Shown here piece after piece: positions 1 through 8,303 of a DNA stretch of 15,650 bases. The notes beneath the pieces are model-generated. The model did no database searches. It saw only the letters and a program-made list of their open reading frames with translations, and was not told the origin of the DNA. Source of the stretch: Lysobacteraceae bacterium UBA6001. Its GTDB lineage: Bacteria > Pseudomonadota > Gammaproteobacteria > Xanthomonadales > Xanthomonadaceae. A program made the translations under genes and the position numbers. The stretch spans positions 1 to 15,650 of the forward strand of contig DJAN01000071.1 in NCBI GenBank assembly GCA_002429615.1. Reading direction: 5' to 3'. How positions within the stretch are numbered: position 1 is the stretch's first letter; each line of letters starts with the position of its first letter.

Positions 1-2
1 GA

Positions 3-758
3 CGCTGTCTCGGCATTCCTTCTGATCCGGCCGCGACCCCGCGCCATGGCCTGGCGCGCACCCTGTCCAAGCTCGGCGTGTGTTCGCGCAGCGAAGCGGC
101 GCGCTGGGTGGCCGACGGCCGCGTGCAGGTCGATGGCCGCATCGTCCGCGATCCCGAATTCCCGTTGCCGCAGGCCGGCGACGTCGCCACGCGGCTGCGT
201 GTCGATGGCCAGCCGCTGCAGGGACCGGCGCGCCACTATCTGATGCTCAACAAGCCGCGTGGCCTGGTCACTACCGCCCGCGACGAGCAGGGCCGTGACA
301 CCGTGTACCGCTGCTTCGATGGCGCGGGCCTGCCCTGGTTGGCACCCGTGGGCCGCCTGGACAAGGCCAGCGAGGGCTTGCTGCTCTTCAGCAACGACCC
401 GCAATGGGCGGCGGCGATCACCGATCCGGCGCGCGGCCCGGACAAGACCTATCACGTGCAGGTCGACTGCCTGCCTACGCCCGCGCAGCTGCAGGCCATG
501 CGCGACGGCGTCGAGGATGCGGGCGAACGCCTCGGCGCGCGGCGGGTCACGGTACTGCGCGAGGGTGAGCGCAATGCCTGGCTGGAGGTGGTGCTGGACG
601 AAGGCCGCAACCGGCAGATCCGCCGCCTGCTCGCCAGCCAGGGCATCGGCGTGCTGCGCCTGGTGCGCGTGGCGATAGGCGACCTGGTCCTGGGCGACCT
701 GGCCAAGGGGGCCTGGCGCGCGCTCGACGAAAAGGAATGGCGCGCGCTGGTCGGGTGA
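3..758 (+). CDS. RsuA/RluB/RluE-family rRNA pseudouridine synthase, 5' end outside window
   Basis: This enzyme isomerises a specific uridine to pseudouridine in ribosomal RNA. The reading frame is open from the left edge. The only start-type codon inside the window is GTG at 78, but the conserved S4 helix (LARTLSKLGVCSRSEAARW) begins before it, so the real start lies upstream and the gene is partial. An S4 RNA-binding domain is followed by the PseudoU_synth_2 catalytic domain: LMLNKPRGLVTT, then VGRLDKASEGLLL, whose Asp (codon at 360-362) is the expected nucleophile, and near the C-terminus EGRNRQIRRLLA, typical of the RsuA branch. The family is certain. Which uridine is modified (16S or 23S rRNA) cannot be read from the sequence, so no symbol is given. 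The next gene is 113 bases downstream on the same strand and probably separately transcribed. Confidence 0.9.
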   Translation, partial: RCLGIPSDPAATPRHGLARTLSKLGVCSRSEAARWVADGRVQVDGRIVRDPEFPLPQAGDVATRLRVDGQPLQGPARHYLMLNKPRGLVTTARDEQGRDTVYRCFDGAGLPWLAPVGRLDKASEGLLLFSNDPQWAAAITDPARGPDKTYHVQVDCLPTPAQLQAMRDGVEDAGERLGARRVTVLREGERNAWLEVVLDEGRNRQIRRLLASQGIGVLRLVRVAIGDLVLGDLAKGAWRALDEKEWRALVG

Positions 759-838
759 GCTGCGCAGGGCGTCACGCTTGCGGCGTGCGCGACGCCGGCA
801 GATCCGCATGCCGCCCTCCCCAACGGCGAAGGCCGGCC

Positions 839-844
839 TACACT
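839..844 (+). promoter_or_regulatory. Possible -10 element (TACACT) of the lipoprotein gene
   Basis: TACACT lies 27 bases upstream of the lipoprotein ATG, where a -10 box would give a short leader. The identical hexamer stands 30 bases before the S46 peptidase start. No convincing -35 box was found. Inference only. Confidence 0.3.
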
Positions 845-871
845 CGCTCCCATCTCTGGGGAGAGACGACC

Positions 872-1369
872 ATGTGGGGAATCGCTTCACGGCCACGCGC
901 CATTCGACCGCTCGCGCTTGCGGGCCTGCTGCTGTTGACCGCCTGTGCCTCGCACCGTCCTGCGCCGCAGGCGGCCGTGACGCCACCGCCGCCTGCCGGC
1001 GAACGTGACGCCACCGGTGCCTATCGCTTCAACATGACCCAGAACGGCCGGCGGATGACCGCCGACGAGTTCGATGCATGGATGAAGGCGCGCGGTATCC
1101 GGGTCGCCAAGGGCGCGCCGGCAAAGGTGGAACCTGCGCGCGCCAGCGCCCAGGCCAAGGCCAAGGCGCCCGCCAAGTCCGTCCGCCCGAAGACGACGGT
1201 GGCCAGCACGACTCCGCCGGCACCGGCCCAGGCGACCGTGACCAAGGTCGCCGGATCCGCCAAGCCGGCCGCGGTCGCGCAGGCCAAGCCGAAGACCAAG
1301 CCCAAGCCGGTGGCCAAGGAAGTCTCCCAGGCCAAGGCGCCGGTGAAACAGGCAAGCGGCGAGGGCTGA
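872..1369 (+). CDS. Small lipoprotein with Ala/Lys/Pro-rich tail, function unknown
   Basis: The protein has 165 residues. The start at 872 was chosen because it sits just behind a purine-rich GGGGAGAGA (858-866) and opens a clear lipoprotein signal: basic n-region, hydrophobic stretch LALAGLLLLTAC, lipobox LTAC with Cys25 as the expected lipidation site. The frame extends upstream to 737, but that part has no signal peptide or composition typical of a gene. Residues about 47-80 are the only globular-looking part (ATGAYRFNMTQNGRRM, then TADEFDAWMKARGIRV). The rest, about 80-165, is a basic low-complexity tail of Ala, Lys, Pro and Val with recurrent AKAK, PKTK and QAKA words, probably disordered and possibly reaching toward peptidoglycan. 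I do not recognise a characterised family. It converges on kbl with a 17-base gap. Confidence 0.8.
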   Translation: MWGIASRPRAIRPLALAGLLLLTACASHRPAPQAAVTPPPPAGERDATGAYRFNMTQNGRRMTADEFDAWMKARGIRVAKGAPAKVEPARASAQAKAKAPAKSVRPKTTVASTTPPAPAQATVTKVAGSAKPAAVAQAKPKTKPKPVAKEVSQAKAPVKQASGEG

Positions 1370-1386
1370 AGCCCCCGCCGGCGGGC

Positions 1387-2589
1387 TCAGCCCTTCAGCA
1401 CGCCAAGCTCGCGGCCGATGCGCACGAACGCGTCGATCGCCTTGTCCAGGTGCGCGCGGCTATGTGCCGCGCTGATCTGCGTGCGGATGCGCGCCTGGCC
1501 CTTCGGCACCACCGGGAAGAAGAACCCGATCGCGTAGATGCCTTCCTCGAGCAGCCGCTCGGCGAAGCGCTGCGCCAGCGGCGCGTCGTACAGCATCACC
1601 GGGCTGATCGGATGCACGCCCGGCTTCACGTCGAAGCCGGCGGCGACCATCTTCTCGCGGAAATAAGCGGTGTTCTCGACCAGCTTCTCGCGCAGGTCGC
1701 CGGCCGCTTCCAGCATTTCGAAAGCCTTGATGCCCGCGGCCACCACATGCGGCGGCAGCGAGTTGGAGAACAGGTAGGGGCGCGAGCGCTGGCGCAGCAG
1801 CTCGATCACTTCCTTCTTCGCGGTGGTGAAACCGCCCAGCGCACCGCCCATGGCCTTGCCGAGCGTGCCGGTGAAGATGTCGATCTTGTCCAGCACGCCC
1901 TTGACCTCGGCCGAGCCGCGGCCGGTCTTGCCGAGGAAGCCGGTGGCATGGCACTCATCGATGTGGACCAGCGCGTTGTACTTCTTCGCCAGTGCGGTGA
2001 TCTCGTCCAGCGGGGCGATGAAGCCATCCATCGAGAACACGCCGTCGGTGGTGATCAGCTTGGTCCTGCAGCCGGCCGCGTCGGCGGCCTGCAGCTGCGC
2101 CTCCAGGTCGGCCATGTCGCAGTTGGCGTAGCGGAAGCGCTTGGCCTTGCACAGGCGCACGCCGTCGATGATCGAGGCGTGGTTGAGCGCATCGGAGATG
2201 ATCGCGTCGTTCTCGCCCAGCAGCGGCTCGAACAGGCCGCCGTTGGCGTCGAAGCAGGCGGCATAGAGGATGGTGTCCTCGGTGCCGAAGAAGTCGGCGA
2301 TGGTCTGCTCCAGCTGCTTGTGCAGGTCCTGGGTGCCGCAGATGAAGCGCACCGACGCCATGCCGAAACCGTGGGTGTCCAGCGCGTCCTTGGCCGCCTG
2401 GATCACCTGCGGATGGTCCGCCAGCCCCAGATAGTTGTTGGCGCAGAAATTCAGCACGCTGCGGCCGTCGGCCAGGGTGATCTCGGCCGACTGCGGGCTG
2501 GTGATGATGCGTTCGGACTTGAACAGACCCTGCTCGCGGATGGAGTCGAGTTCCTCGGCGTAGTGGCGGGTCAGGGCGGCGTCGGTCAT
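1387..2589 (-). CDS. kbl: 2-amino-3-ketobutyrate CoA ligase (glycine C-acetyltransferase)
   Basis: This cytoplasmic PLP enzyme cleaves 2-amino-3-ketobutyrate with CoA to glycine and acetyl-CoA, the second step of threonine breakdown after Tdh. The protein has 400 residues against 398 for the E. coli enzyme and matches the family along its length. Visible hallmarks are [17 protein letters not shown] near the N-terminus, [17 protein letters not shown] with Asp211 and His214 for the PLP ring, and [10 protein letters not shown] with the Schiff-base Lys245. The frame extends to 2637, but ATG at 2589 is preferred: it begins the conserved [14 protein letters not shown], and a TAAAAT box at 2619-2624 would leave the longer start outside the mRNA. 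Its pathway partner tdh is on the same strand about 7 kb upstream with opposite-strand genes between, so the two are not in one operon here. Confidence 0.97.
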   Translation of the reverse strand: MTDAALTRHYAEELDSIREQGLFKSERIITSPQSAEITLADGRSVLNFCANNYLGLADHPQVIQAAKDALDTHGFGMASVRFICGTQDLHKQLEQTIADFFGTEDTILYAACFDANGGLFEPLLGENDAIISDALNHASIIDGVRLCKAKRFRYANCDMADLEAQLQAADAAGCRTKLITTDGVFSMDGFIAPLDEITALAKKYNALVHIDECHATGFLGKTGRGSAEVKGVLDKIDIFTGTLGKAMGGALGGFTTAKKEVIELLRQRSRPYLFSNSLPPHVVAAGIKAFEMLEAAGDLREKLVENTAYFREKMVAAGFDVKPGVHPISPVMLYDAPLAQRFAERLLEEGIYAIGFFFPVVPKGQARIRTQISAAHSRAHLDKAIDAFVRIGRELGVLKG

Positions 2590-2618
2590 GGCGGGGCTTC
2601 GGCAAGGCGGAAAAGCGG

Positions 2619-2624
2619 ATTTTA
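2619..2624 (-). promoter_or_regulatory. Possible -10 element (TAAAAT) of kbl
   Basis: On the minus strand TAAAAT, one base from the TATAAT consensus, stands 29 bases before the kbl ATG in an otherwise GC-rich sequence. No good -35 box is seen. It supports the start at 2589 over the longer frame. Confidence 0.4.
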
Positions 2625-2666
2625 CCCTGCGCGCCATCCCGGTCCCGTGGCCTCATTCGCAATGGC

Positions 2667-2672
2667 TATAAG
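2667..2672 (+). promoter_or_regulatory. Possible -10 element (TATAAG) of the porin-sulfate operon
   Basis: TATAAG occurs in the 181-base divergent gap between kbl and the porin gene, 98 bases before the porin ATG. It is the best -10-like word there. The absence of a recognisable -35 box would fit an activator-dependent promoter; sulfate genes are usually controlled by CysB-type LysR regulators, but no binding site can be identified by eye. Confidence 0.3.
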
Positions 2673-2730
2673 CGCCGCGTCTTTGGTCATTTCCCCGCCA
2701 TCATGTGCGGTTGCAGCATCGTCGCTCCAC

Positions 2731-2750
2731 GGGCCAAGGGGGCTTGGCCC
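2731..2750 (+). promoter_or_regulatory. Leader hairpin in front of the porin gene
   Basis: GGGCCAAG (2731-2738), a GGGG loop and CTTGGCCC (2743-2750) form a perfect 8-bp stem. It ends 20 bases before the porin ATG, just ahead of the purine-rich ribosome-binding region GGAGAGACGGGGA (2758-2770). There is no T-run, so it is not a typical terminator. It may affect translation or mRNA stability; the role is inferred. Confidence 0.4.
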
Positions 2751-2770
2751 ATCCACCGGAGAGACGGGGA

Positions 2771-4219
2771 ATGCACGCAACACAGGCTGGCGGAGGTGCG
2801 AAGCGTTTGGGACGCAGGACCGGGCTGGCCCTGGCCTGTGCATTGGCCACCGTGCCGGGCTGGGCGCAGGCCGCGCAGCAGCCCACGGTGGAAGAGCTGC
2901 AGCGCCGCCTGGAGGCGCTGGAGCGCCGGCTGGGCGCGAGCCCGGCCGCCGAGGCCCCGGCGGGCGAAGGCCTGGCCGATCTGGACCAGCGTCTGCGGGT
3001 GATCGAACGCAAGCTGGAGATCCAGGACGAGGAGCGCGCCGCCAAGGCCAAGGAAACCCCGGTCATCGCGGTCAACGACAAGGGCGCCTCGCTCAAGTCC
3101 GCCGACGGCGCCTACGAGATCCGGCTGCGCGGCCTGCTGCAGGGCGATGGTCGCTTCTTCATCGGCGACAACGCGGTGCCGCAGAACGACACCTTCCTGA
3201 TCCGCACCGCGCGGCCGATCATCGAAGGCTCGCTCGGCAAGCTGCTGGCGTTCCGCTTCACGCCGGAATTCGCCGGTGACAGTGCCAGCATCGTCGATGC
3301 GTACTTCGACGTGCGTTTCGATCCGGCCTATACCCTGCGCGTCGGCAAGTTCACCTCGCCGGTTGGGCTGGAGCGCCTGCAGTCGTCTTCCGCGCTGGCC
3401 GACACCGAGCGCGCGTTCCCCAGCGAGCTGGCACCGAATCGCGATATCGGCGTGCAGCTGCAGGGCGATGTCGCCGGCGGCACCTTCAGCTACGCGGCAG
3501 GCATCTACAACGGCACCGTCGATGGTCGCGACGCCGTCACCAGCAATCCGGACAACGAATTCGAGTACGCCGGCCGCGTGTTCTTCGAGCCGTTCAAGAA
3601 TGACGCCAGCGCGTGGTCGGGCCTGGGCTTCGGCATCGGCGCCAGCGTCGGCGACAAGGACGGCGTCGGCAACAACTTCCTGCCGCGTTACCGCACGCCG
3701 GGCCAGGTGCAGTTCTTCAACTATCGCAGCACCGTGGCCGCCGATGGCCGCAACCTGCGCTGGTCGCCGCAGGGCTACTACTACCGCAATGCCTTCGGCT
3801 TCCTCGGCGAATACATCGTGTCGCGACAAGAGGTCGCACTCGGTGCCAACCGCGCCGACCTGGAGAACAAGGCGTGGCAGGCTACGGCCAGCTACGTGGT
3901 GACCGGCGAGGATGCGGGTTATCGCGGTGTGACGAGACCTTCGCGTCCATTCGGCAAGGACGGCGGATGGGGTGCATGGGAGCTGGTGGGCCGGTATGGT
4001 GTACTGGAAGTGGATGACGCCGCCTTCCCGCTGTTCGCCAGCGCCGATGTCGCGGCCCGCCGCGCCGAAGCCTGGACGTTCGGCGTGAACTGGTACCTCA
4101 CCAGCAACCTCAAGCTGGTATTCAACTATTCGCAGACGCGTTTCGACGGCGGCGCGCTCAACGGCGCCGACCGCGAAGACGAGAAGGCGGTGATCTCCCG
4201 CCTCCAGGTGGCCTTCTGA
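2771..4219 (+). CDS. OprO/OprP-type porin (Porin_O_P family) of the sulfate operon
   Basis: The predicted outer-membrane beta-barrel channel has 482 residues. ATG at 2771 follows GGAGAGACGGGGA directly and opens a signal peptide with basic n-region (KRLGRR), hydrophobic core and probable cleavage after WAQA (residue 34); the frame's extension to 2705 adds no plausible signal. Mature residues about 38-92 contain two short heptad-rich segments ([16 protein letters not shown] and [15 protein letters not shown]), the N-terminal coiled coil common in this family. The barrel shows family words: [48 protein letters not shown] and [18 protein letters not shown]. The chain ends in Phe (RLQVAF), the usual outer-membrane assembly signal. 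Characterised relatives are phosphate or polyphosphate channels. Here the stop is 2 bases from sbp, so a role in sulfate or related anion entry is the best inference. Confidence 0.88.
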   Translation: MHATQAGGGAKRLGRRTGLALACALATVPGWAQAAQQPTVEELQRRLEALERRLGASPAAEAPAGEGLADLDQRLRVIERKLEIQDEERAAKAKETPVIAVNDKGASLKSADGAYEIRLRGLLQGDGRFFIGDNAVPQNDTFLIRTARPIIEGSLGKLLAFRFTPEFAGDSASIVDAYFDVRFDPAYTLRVGKFTSPVGLERLQSSSALADTERAFPSELAPNRDIGVQLQGDVAGGTFSYAAGIYNGTVDGRDAVTSNPDNEFEYAGRVFFEPFKNDASAWSGLGFGIGASVGDKDGVGNNFLPRYRTPGQVQFFNYRSTVAADGRNLRWSPQGYYYRNAFGFLGEYIVSRQEVALGANRADLENKAWQATASYVVTGEDAGYRGVTRPSRPFGKDGGWGAWELVGRYGVLEVDDAAFPLFASADVAARRAEAWTFGVNWYLTSNLKLVFNYSQTRFDGGALNGADREDEKAVISRLQVAF

Positions 4220-4221
4220 CC

Positions 4222-5268
4222 ATGGAGAAGACTTTGGTGAAGACAATCAAGCTGATCAGGGCCCGCTGGGCCACCCCGGTGCTCGCCGCGCTGATGACCG
4301 TGGCGCTGGTCGCTCCGGCCACCGCGCGCGACGTGCAGTTGCTCAACGTGTCCTACGACCCGACCCGCGAGCTGTACAAGGATTACAACGCCGCCTTCGC
4401 CAAGCACTGGAAGGAAACCAAGGGCGACACCGTCACCGTCGAGACCTCGCATGGCGGCTCGGGCAAGCAGGCGCGCGCGGTGATCGATGGCATCGAAGCC
4501 GATGTCGTGACCCTCGCGCTGGCGTACGACGTCGATGCGATCGCGCAGAAGGGCAAGCTGATCCAGCCGGGCTGGGAGAAGCGCCTGCCCGACAACAGCG
4601 CGCCTTACACCTCGACGATCGTGTTCCTGGTGCGCAAGGGCAATCCGAAGAACATCAAGGACTGGCCGGACCTGCTGCGTTCCGGGGTGTCGGTGGTGAC
4701 GCCGAATCCGAAGACTTCCGGTGGCGCGCGCTGGAACTATCTGGCGGCGTGGGCCTATGCGGATCACATCTTCAAGGGCGACCGCGAGCGCACGCTGAAC
4801 TACATGCGCGCGCTGTTCCGCAACGTGCCGGTGCTGGATACCGGCGCGCGCGGTGCCACCACCACCTTCGTCCAGCGCGGCATCGGTGACGTGCTGCTGG
4901 CGTGGGAGAACGAAGCGTTCCTGGCCCAGGAGGAGCTGGGGCCGGACAAGTTCGAGATCGTGGTGCCGAAGCTGTCGATCCTGGCCGAGCCGTCGGTGGC
5001 GGTGGTCGACAAGAACGTCGACAAGCACGGCACCCGGGAGGTCGCCGAAGCCTATCTGAAGTATCTGTATTCGCCGGAGGGGCAGAAGATCGCGGCCAAG
5101 CATTACTACCGTCCGCGTCACCCGGAGTTCGCCGATGCCGCCGATGTCGCACGCTTCCCGCAGGTGGAACTGGTGACCATCCAGTCCGCGTTCGGCAGCT
5201 GGGACAAGGCGCAGTCCGAACACTTCTCCGACGGTGGCGTCTTCGACCAGATCCAGGCGAGCAAGTAG
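4222..5268 (+). CDS. sbp: Periplasmic sulfate-binding protein
   Basis: This protein captures sulfate in the periplasm and delivers it to CysT-CysW-CysA. It has 348 residues from ATG 4222, with a signal peptide ending APATA-RD (cleavage about residue 35). Family signatures are [60 protein letters not shown] with the Ser-Gly-Gly that contacts the anion, and VLLAWENEA. These distinguish sulfate/thiosulfate binders from molybdate binders, although sulfate cannot be separated from thiosulfate by eye. The start is uncertain: a GGAGAAG (4224-4230) inside the first codons is well placed for GTG 4237, which would give a conventional [11 protein letters not shown] signal peptide. The gene begins 2 bases after the porin stop and ends 3 bases before cysT, so all are probably on one mRNA. 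Confidence 0.95.
   Translation: MEKTLVKTIKLIRARWATPVLAALMTVALVAPATARDVQLLNVSYDPTRELYKDYNAAFAKHWKETKGDTVTVETSHGGSGKQARAVIDGIEADVVTLALAYDVDAIAQKGKLIQPGWEKRLPDNSAPYTSTIVFLVRKGNPKNIKDWPDLLRSGVSVVTPNPKTSGGARWNYLAAWAYADHIFKGDRERTLNYMRALFRNVPVLDTGARGATTTFVQRGIGDVLLAWENEAFLAQEELGPDKFEIVVPKLSILAEPSVAVVDKNVDKHGTREVAEAYLKYLYSPEGQKIAAKHYYRPRHPEFADAADVARFPQVELVTIQSAFGSWDKAQSEHFSDGGVFDQIQASK
4224..4230 (+). promoter_or_regulatory. Ribosome-binding site candidate favouring the sbp start at 4237
   Basis: GGAGAAG overlaps the annotated ATG at 4222 and lies 6 bases before GTG 4237 (3 before TTG 4234). The site ahead of ATG 4222 is weaker (GGTGG at 4207-4211). Translation may therefore begin at 4237, five residues downstream, without affecting the mature protein. 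Confidence 0.45.
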
Positions 5269-5271
5269 CCG

Positions 5272-6126
5272 ATGGCTGTACCTGCCGTTTCCACGCCGCG
5301 GCCCGCGCCGCGGCGCAGGGTGATCCCCGGGTTCGGACTGAGCCTGGGGATTACGTTTGTCTGGATGGGGCTGATCGTGCTGATCCCCCTGCTGGGCGTA
5401 TTCGTGAAGACCAGCGGGCTGGGCTGGGCCGGCATCTGGCATGCCTGGACCGAGCCGCGCGTGCTGTCGGCGTTGCGGGTCAGCTTCGGCACCGCACTGG
5501 CCGCCGCGGCGTTCAACGCGTTGATGGGCACCTGGGTCGCCTGGGTGCTGGTGCGTTACCGCTTCCCCGGCAAGCGCCTGTTCGACGCGATGATCGACCT
5601 GCCGTTCGCGCTGCCCACCGCCGTGGCCGGCATCGCCTTGACCGCGTTGTACGGCGGCAACGGCTGGGTCGGGCGCTGGCTGGAGCCGCTCGGCATCAAG
5701 GTCGCGTACACCACGCTGGGCATCACCGTGGCGCTGGTGTTCGTCGGCCTGCCGTTCGTGGTGCGGGTGGTGCAGCCGGTGCTGGTGGAATCGGAAAAGG
5801 AACTGGAGGAAGCGGCGGCCACGCTCGGTGCCGGGCGCTGGCAGACCGTGCTGGGCGTGGTGCTGCCCGGCTTGTGGCCAGCGGTGCTGACCGGCTTCGC
5901 GCTGGCGTTCGCGCGTGGCGTGGGTGAATACGGCTCGGTGATCTTCATTGCCGGCAACCTGCCCAACGCCACGGAGATCGCGCCGCTGCTGATCACCATC
6001 CGCCTGGAGGAGTTCGACTACGCCGGCGCCACCGCGATCGCCGCGGCGATGCTGCTGCTGTCCTTCGTCGTGCTGCTGCTGGTGAACGGCTTGCAGGGCT
6101 GGATGCAGCGCAAGGGCAGGGAGTAG
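5272..6126 (+). CDS. cysT: Sulfate ABC transporter permease CysT (CysU)
   Basis: One of two inner-membrane permeases of the sulfate importer. It has 284 residues with about six hydrophobic segments (approximately 20-45, 66-93, 107-128, 143-162, 203-225 and 245-275). The binding-protein-dependent permease EAA loop, which docks on the ATPase, is at about 179-200 (EEAAATLGAGRWQTVLGVVL, then PG). RYRFPGKRLFDAMIDLPFAL and GVGEYGSVIFIAGN are typical of CysT. It starts 3 bases after sbp and ends 6 bases before cysW. The assignment as CysT rather than CysW follows from gene order and from these motifs. Confidence 0.95.
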   Translation: MAVPAVSTPRPAPRRRVIPGFGLSLGITFVWMGLIVLIPLLGVFVKTSGLGWAGIWHAWTEPRVLSALRVSFGTALAAAAFNALMGTWVAWVLVRYRFPGKRLFDAMIDLPFALPTAVAGIALTALYGGNGWVGRWLEPLGIKVAYTTLGITVALVFVGLPFVVRVVQPVLVESEKELEEAAATLGAGRWQTVLGVVLPGLWPAVLTGFALAFARGVGEYGSVIFIAGNLPNATEIAPLLITIRLEEFDYAGATAIAAAMLLLSFVVLLLVNGLQGWMQRKGRE

Positions 6127-6132
6127 GGCAGG

Positions 6133-7089
6133 ATGAACCAGATCGTGTCCGACCTTCCCGTTCCATTGCAGGAGTCCGCCATGCCGGCGCGCCACACCCG
6201 CGATGTCGTCGCCCGCGCCACCACCGAGCCGTTGTGGGTGCGCGTGCTGCTGATCGCCGGTGCGCTGCTGTTCCTGCTTGGCTTCCTGCTGCTGCCGCTA
6301 GTGCTGGTGTTCGCCGAGGCGCTGCGGGGTGGCGCCGGTGTGTTCTGGCGGGCGATCAGCGACCCGGACGCACTGGCCGCGATCCGCCTGACCCTGCTGG
6401 TCACCGCGATCGTGGTGCCGTTGAACCTGGTGTTCGGCGTCGCCGCGGCATGGCTGGTGAGCAAGCATCGTTTTCCCGGCAAGCGCATCCTGGTCAGCCT
6501 GATCGACCTGCCGTTCTCGGTATCGCCGGTGGTCGCCGGCCTGATCTTCGTGCTGATCTTCGGCCGTAGCGGCTGGGCATGGCCGTTGATCGACGAGGGC
6601 TGGCTGGTGCAGTTGCCGATCCTGGGCGAGACCTTGATCCAGCTGCCGAAGATCGTGTTCGCGGTGCCGGGCATCGTGCTGGCCACCACTTTCGTCACCT
6701 TCCCGTTCATCGCGCGCGAGCTGATGCCGCTGATGGAGCAGCAGGGCAGCGACGAGGAACTGGCCGCCTTGAGCCTGGGGGCGGGGGGCTGGCAGATGTT
6801 CTGGCGGGTCACGCTGCCCAACATCCGCTGGGGCCTGGTCTACGGCGTGCTGTTGTGCGGCGCGCGCGCGATGGGCGAGTTCGGCGCGGTGTCGGTGGTG
6901 TCCGGGCATATCCGCGGGCGCACCAACACGCTGCCGCTGCACGTGGAAATTCTTTACAACGAATACGCCTACAGCGCCGCGTTCGCCTGCGCCGCGCTGC
7001 TGGCATTGAGCGCGCTGGTCACGCTGGCGCTGAAGACCTACCTGGAATGGCGCCACGGCGAATCGCTGGCGTCCAACCACCGTCATTGA
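6133..7089 (+). CDS. cysW: Sulfate ABC transporter permease CysW
   Basis: The second inner-membrane permease, expected to pair with CysT. It has 318 residues from ATG 6133, longer than the roughly 290 usual for the family. Hydrophobic segments begin at about residue 34 ([19 protein letters not shown]). [20 protein letters not shown] and SPVVAGLIF mark the CysW/CysT family, and the EAA loop lies at about 208-230 ([20 protein letters not shown], then LP). [20 protein letters not shown] is a CysW signature. ATG 6181 (302 residues) is a serious alternative start, because an AGGAG stands 6 bases before it and the extra 16 residues show no membrane or conserved character. The gene is followed after 7 bases by cysA. 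Confidence 0.95.
   Translation: MNQIVSDLPVPLQESAMPARHTRDVVARATTEPLWVRVLLIAGALLFLLGFLLLPLVLVFAEALRGGAGVFWRAISDPDALAAIRLTLLVTAIVVPLNLVFGVAAAWLVSKHRFPGKRILVSLIDLPFSVSPVVAGLIFVLIFGRSGWAWPLIDEGWLVQLPILGETLIQLPKIVFAVPGIVLATTFVTFPFIARELMPLMEQQGSDEELAALSLGAGGWQMFWRVTLPNIRWGLVYGVLLCGARAMGEFGAVSVVSGHIRGRTNTLPLHVEILYNEYAYSAAFACAALLALSALVTLALKTYLEWRHGESLASNHRH
6170..6174 (+). promoter_or_regulatory. Ribosome-binding site pointing to the cysW start at 6181
   Basis: AGGAG is spaced 6 bases before ATG 6181, inside the longer cysW frame. Ahead of ATG 6133 the site is GGGCAGG (6126-6132), immediately abutting the start codon. The shorter protein also fits the family length better. Confidence 0.45.
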
Positions 7090-7096
7090 GGCGAGC

Positions 7097-8128
7097 ATGG
7101 GCATCCGCATCCAACATCTGCACAAGCGTTTCGACCAGTTCGCCGCCCTCGATGGCATCGATCTGGACATCCACCAGGGCGAGCTGCTGGCGCTGCTGGG
7201 GCCGTCGGGCTCGGGCAAGACCACGCTGCTGCGGATTATCGCCGGGCTGGAAAGCGCCGATGGTGGCCAGGTGTTCTTCGGCAACGAGGACGCGACGCGG
7301 ATGAGCGTGCAGTCGCGCCGGGTCGGCTTCGTGTTCCAGCACTACGCGCTGTTCAAGCACATGAGCGTGTTCGACAACATCGCCTTCGGCCTGCGCGTGC
7401 GGCGTGGCGAGGCGCGCTGGCCGAAGCAGCGCATCGCCGACCGCGTGCATGAGCTGTTGTCGCTGGTGCAGCTGCAGGGCCTGGAGAAGCGCTACCCGGC
7501 GCAGTTGTCGGGCGGGCAGCGCCAGCGCGTGGCATTGGCGCGCGCGTTGGCGATCGAGCCGAGGGTGCTGCTGCTGGATGAGCCTTTCGGCGCCCTCGAT
7601 GCACAGGTGCGTCGTGACCTGCGTCGCTGGTTGCGCGAGCTGCACGAACGTACCGGGCTGACGACCGTGTTCGTCACCCATGACCAGGAAGAAGCCCTGG
7701 AGCTGGCCGACCGGGTGGCGATCCTCAACCGCGGTCGCATCGAGCAGCTCGACAGTCCCGCGGCGGTGTATGACCGCCCGGCGTCGCCCTTCGTCTATGG
7801 CTTTGTCGGCGAGGTGAACCGGCTGCCGGGCCGCGCGGGCGGCGGGCAGGTGGAGGTGGCCGGGCAGCGGCTGCCCTGGAGCGCGGGCGGCGAGGGCGAG
7901 GTGGCCTTGTTCGTGCGCCCGGAAGACCTGGCACTGGAGGAGGGCGGCTGGCCCGCCACGGTGGTATCGACCCAGCGCAGTGGTGCGCGGCTGCGCGTGC
8001 GTGCGCGCCTGGACGCGGGGACGGAGGAGGTGGAGGTCGATCTGCCGGCGGCGGGTGCGGCGTTCCAGGCGGGGCAGCCATTGCGCCTGGCTGCGCGACG
8101 CTACGGGGTTTTTCCTGCCGGCGCATGA
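7097..8128 (+). CDS. cysA: Sulfate ABC transporter ATP-binding protein CysA
   Basis: This ATPase energises sulfate import through CysT and CysW. It has 343 residues. All nucleotide-binding motifs are intact: Walker [10 protein letters not shown] (35-43), Q-loop Gln81 ([10 protein letters not shown]), ABC signature LSGGQRQR (137-144), Walker B VLLLDEP with Asp161 and Glu162, D-loop GALD (165-168), and H-loop His195 ([15 protein letters not shown]). Residues from about 240 form a C-terminal accessory domain of the TOBE-like/CysA type, more variable and Gly/Ala/Glu-rich here. The start at 7097 follows GAGGCGAG. It is the last gene of the five-gene run. The specificity (sulfate) comes mainly from its neighbours, since the ATPase resembles those of other importers. 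Confidence 0.96.
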   Translation: MGIRIQHLHKRFDQFAALDGIDLDIHQGELLALLGPSGSGKTTLLRIIAGLESADGGQVFFGNEDATRMSVQSRRVGFVFQHYALFKHMSVFDNIAFGLRVRRGEARWPKQRIADRVHELLSLVQLQGLEKRYPAQLSGGQRQRVALARALAIEPRVLLLDEPFGALDAQVRRDLRRWLRELHERTGLTTVFVTHDQEEALELADRVAILNRGRIEQLDSPAAVYDRPASPFVYGFVGEVNRLPGRAGGGQVEVAGQRLPWSAGGEGEVALFVRPEDLALEEGGWPATVVSTQRSGARLRVRARLDAGTEEVEVDLPAAGAAFQAGQPLRLAARRYGVFPAGA

Positions 8129-8138
8129 CGATGCGCCG
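8119..8138 (+). terminator. Hairpin over the cysA stop codon, possible operon end
   Basis: CGGCGCAT (8119-8126), loop GACG and ATGCGCCG (8131-8138) make a perfect 8-bp stem that contains the TGA stop of cysA (8126-8128). No T-run follows, so intrinsic termination is doubtful; it may instead protect the 3' end of the operon mRNA. Confidence 0.35.
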
Positions 8139-8212
8139 TCCCGCAGCGGACAGCCACGAGACACTGGCGGGACAAGGTTTCCGATGAAACAGACACGAAA
8201 GTGACACGGGTG

Positions 8213-8240
8213 TTGCACTGCAACGAAACCTCGGTTAAGA
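8213..8240 (+). promoter_or_regulatory. Possible promoter of the TorF-family gene
   Basis: TTGCAC (8213-8218) and TTAAGA (8235-8240) are separated by 16 bases, a reasonable -35/-10 pair, 63 bases before the ATG. The 175-base gap after cysA holds no ORF and is less GC-rich than its surroundings, in keeping with a promoter of its own. Confidence 0.35.
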
Positions 8241-8303
8241 ATCCGTAAAAGCCGGATCGACACCGCAGTTTCCTCGCCCACCCTGCCACAGGAGATGTGC
8301 CGT

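Noticed and set aside
78..758. GTG 78 as the true start of the pseudouridine synthase
   Set aside because: It would remove the first helix of the S4 domain, which is clearly encoded in frame upstream; the gene is better regarded as cut by the window edge.
1370..1386. Convergent terminator between the lipoprotein gene and kbl
   Set aside because: The GC palindrome CCCGCCGGCGGG (1374-1385) has at most a 4-bp stem with a loop and no T-run on either strand.
2571..2770. Riboswitch (for example SAM-type) ahead of the sulfate operon
   Set aside because: Only one simple 8-bp hairpin is visible; there is no multi-helix junction or conserved riboswitch core.
1078..3279. Plus-strand 733-codon open frame across kbl and the porin start
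   Set aside because: It is antisense to kbl, whose motifs are unmistakable, and its translation is Gly/Arg/Gln-rich without any domain. A shadow of high-GC codon bias.
4126..6195. Minus-strand 689-codon open frame over sbp and cysT
   Set aside because: Antisense to two clear transporter genes; His/Gln/Arg-rich translation typical of GC-rich antisense frames.
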